Source: Acidobacteriota bacterium (lineage in GTDB: Bacteria > Acidobacteriota > Terriglobia > UBA7540). From it: DNA of 6,102 nucleotides. Made by a program: the position numbers and the translations under genes. Within the stretch, counting starts at the first letter, position 1. Each line of letters begins with the position of its first letter. This document shows, piece by piece, positions 5,937 through 6,102 of the stretch. The DNA is taken from assembly GCA_021789565.1 (NCBI GenBank), contig JAJYJL010000560.1, positions 1 to 6,102 of the forward strand, written 5' to 3'. Under the pieces are notes generated by a model. The model did not search any database, was not told where the DNA came from, and saw only the letters and a list, made by a program, of their open reading frames with translations.

Positions 5937-6102
5937 GCCGCGCGCCCGTCCGGTTCGTCCTTTGCGGCGACAGGGCTCTTCTTCAGTACTTGGGCGAGAT
6001 TGACCTCGTGCTTCCGTGAGATTGCGACAGTCACGTCAGGCTCGCCGAGCTGCACATCCTGGATGTCCAGGCGGTCGGGAGCGAGGGTCAGCGCGATGCG
6101 GT
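5894..6102 (-). pseudogene. Fragment of a DUF748/AsmA-like envelope protein gene, 5' end outside window
   Basis: The minus strand is open from the window edge to TAA at 5894-5896 (68 codons visible). The reading LTLAPDRLDIQDVQLGEPDV, then a polar turn, NLAQVLKK, and a long Ala/Pro/Lys-rich linker fits the repeating beta-strand pattern of DUF748/AsmA-like proteins, where a strand pair is followed by DGxxNLAxLL and then a low-complexity Ala/Pro linker. In that family the linker is followed by several hundred more residues; here the frame stops at ASFPEL, inside the 3' end of the GT-C gene (43-base tail-to-tail overlap, 5894-5936). I infer that the gene lost its 3' part when the GT-C module was joined to it. 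These proteins sit in the inner membrane and periplasm and take part in envelope or lipid transport. The family call rests on a short segment. Confidence 0.5.
5922..5933. repeat. 12-base perfect palindrome at the GT-C/DUF748 junction
   Basis: GGCTTCGAAGCC is its own reverse complement. It lies where the end of the GT-C frame and the Ala-rich linker of the DUF748-like frame overlap on opposite strands, and may mark the recombination point or be a chance result of two opposed coding frames. Confidence 0.4.

Overview
The window looks like part of a surface-polysaccharide or cell-envelope glycosylation locus from a Gram-negative-type bacterium of moderate GC content. The protein family types resemble those common in Acidobacteriota, Verrucomicrobiota and Proteobacteria, but I cannot fix the taxon from sequence alone. 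No rRNA, tRNA, CRISPR array, intact transposase or phage gene was recognised.

Layout. A minus-strand run occupies 1-1753: a small membrane protein that looks like the C-terminal part of a polysaccharide flippase (1262-1753), a soluble GT2 glycosyltransferase of the DPM1-like superfamily (483-1271), and the first 161 codons of a probable GT-A protein with an IDDDN motif that leaves the window (1-483). Their ends overlap or touch (TAATG at 481-485; 10 bases at 1262-1271), so they are probably co-transcribed. A 466-base stretch without a confident gene (1754-2219) separates this run from a divergent plus-strand run. The plus run opens with a well-formed start of a membrane protein that loses its family resemblance after about 61 codons (2220-2492). 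Then come a GtrB/CsbB-like polyprenyl-phosphate glycosyltransferase (2523-3542), a class I SAM methyltransferase (3539-4270) and a YfhO-like polytopic GT-C protein (4263-5936). The last three overlap by 4 and 8 bases. At the right edge, a minus-strand open frame (5894-6102) resembles the N-terminal part of a DUF748/AsmA-like envelope protein. It runs tail-to-tail into the GT-C gene, and both frames seem to be cut short there.

How the genes may work together. The best-supported unit is the plus-strand trio. By analogy with CsbB/YfhO and GtrB/GtrC systems, the GT2 enzyme would load a sugar onto a polyprenyl phosphate at the inner face of the membrane, and the YfhO-like protein would transfer it to an envelope glycan or lipid on the outer side. 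The methyltransferase between them may modify the sugar, the lipid-linked intermediate or the acceptor. The minus-strand genes fit synthesis and export of a polysaccharide repeat unit. Three fragments (flippase-like tail, 2220 head, DUF748 head) mark the edges of otherwise intact modules and suggest an island assembled by repeated recombination.
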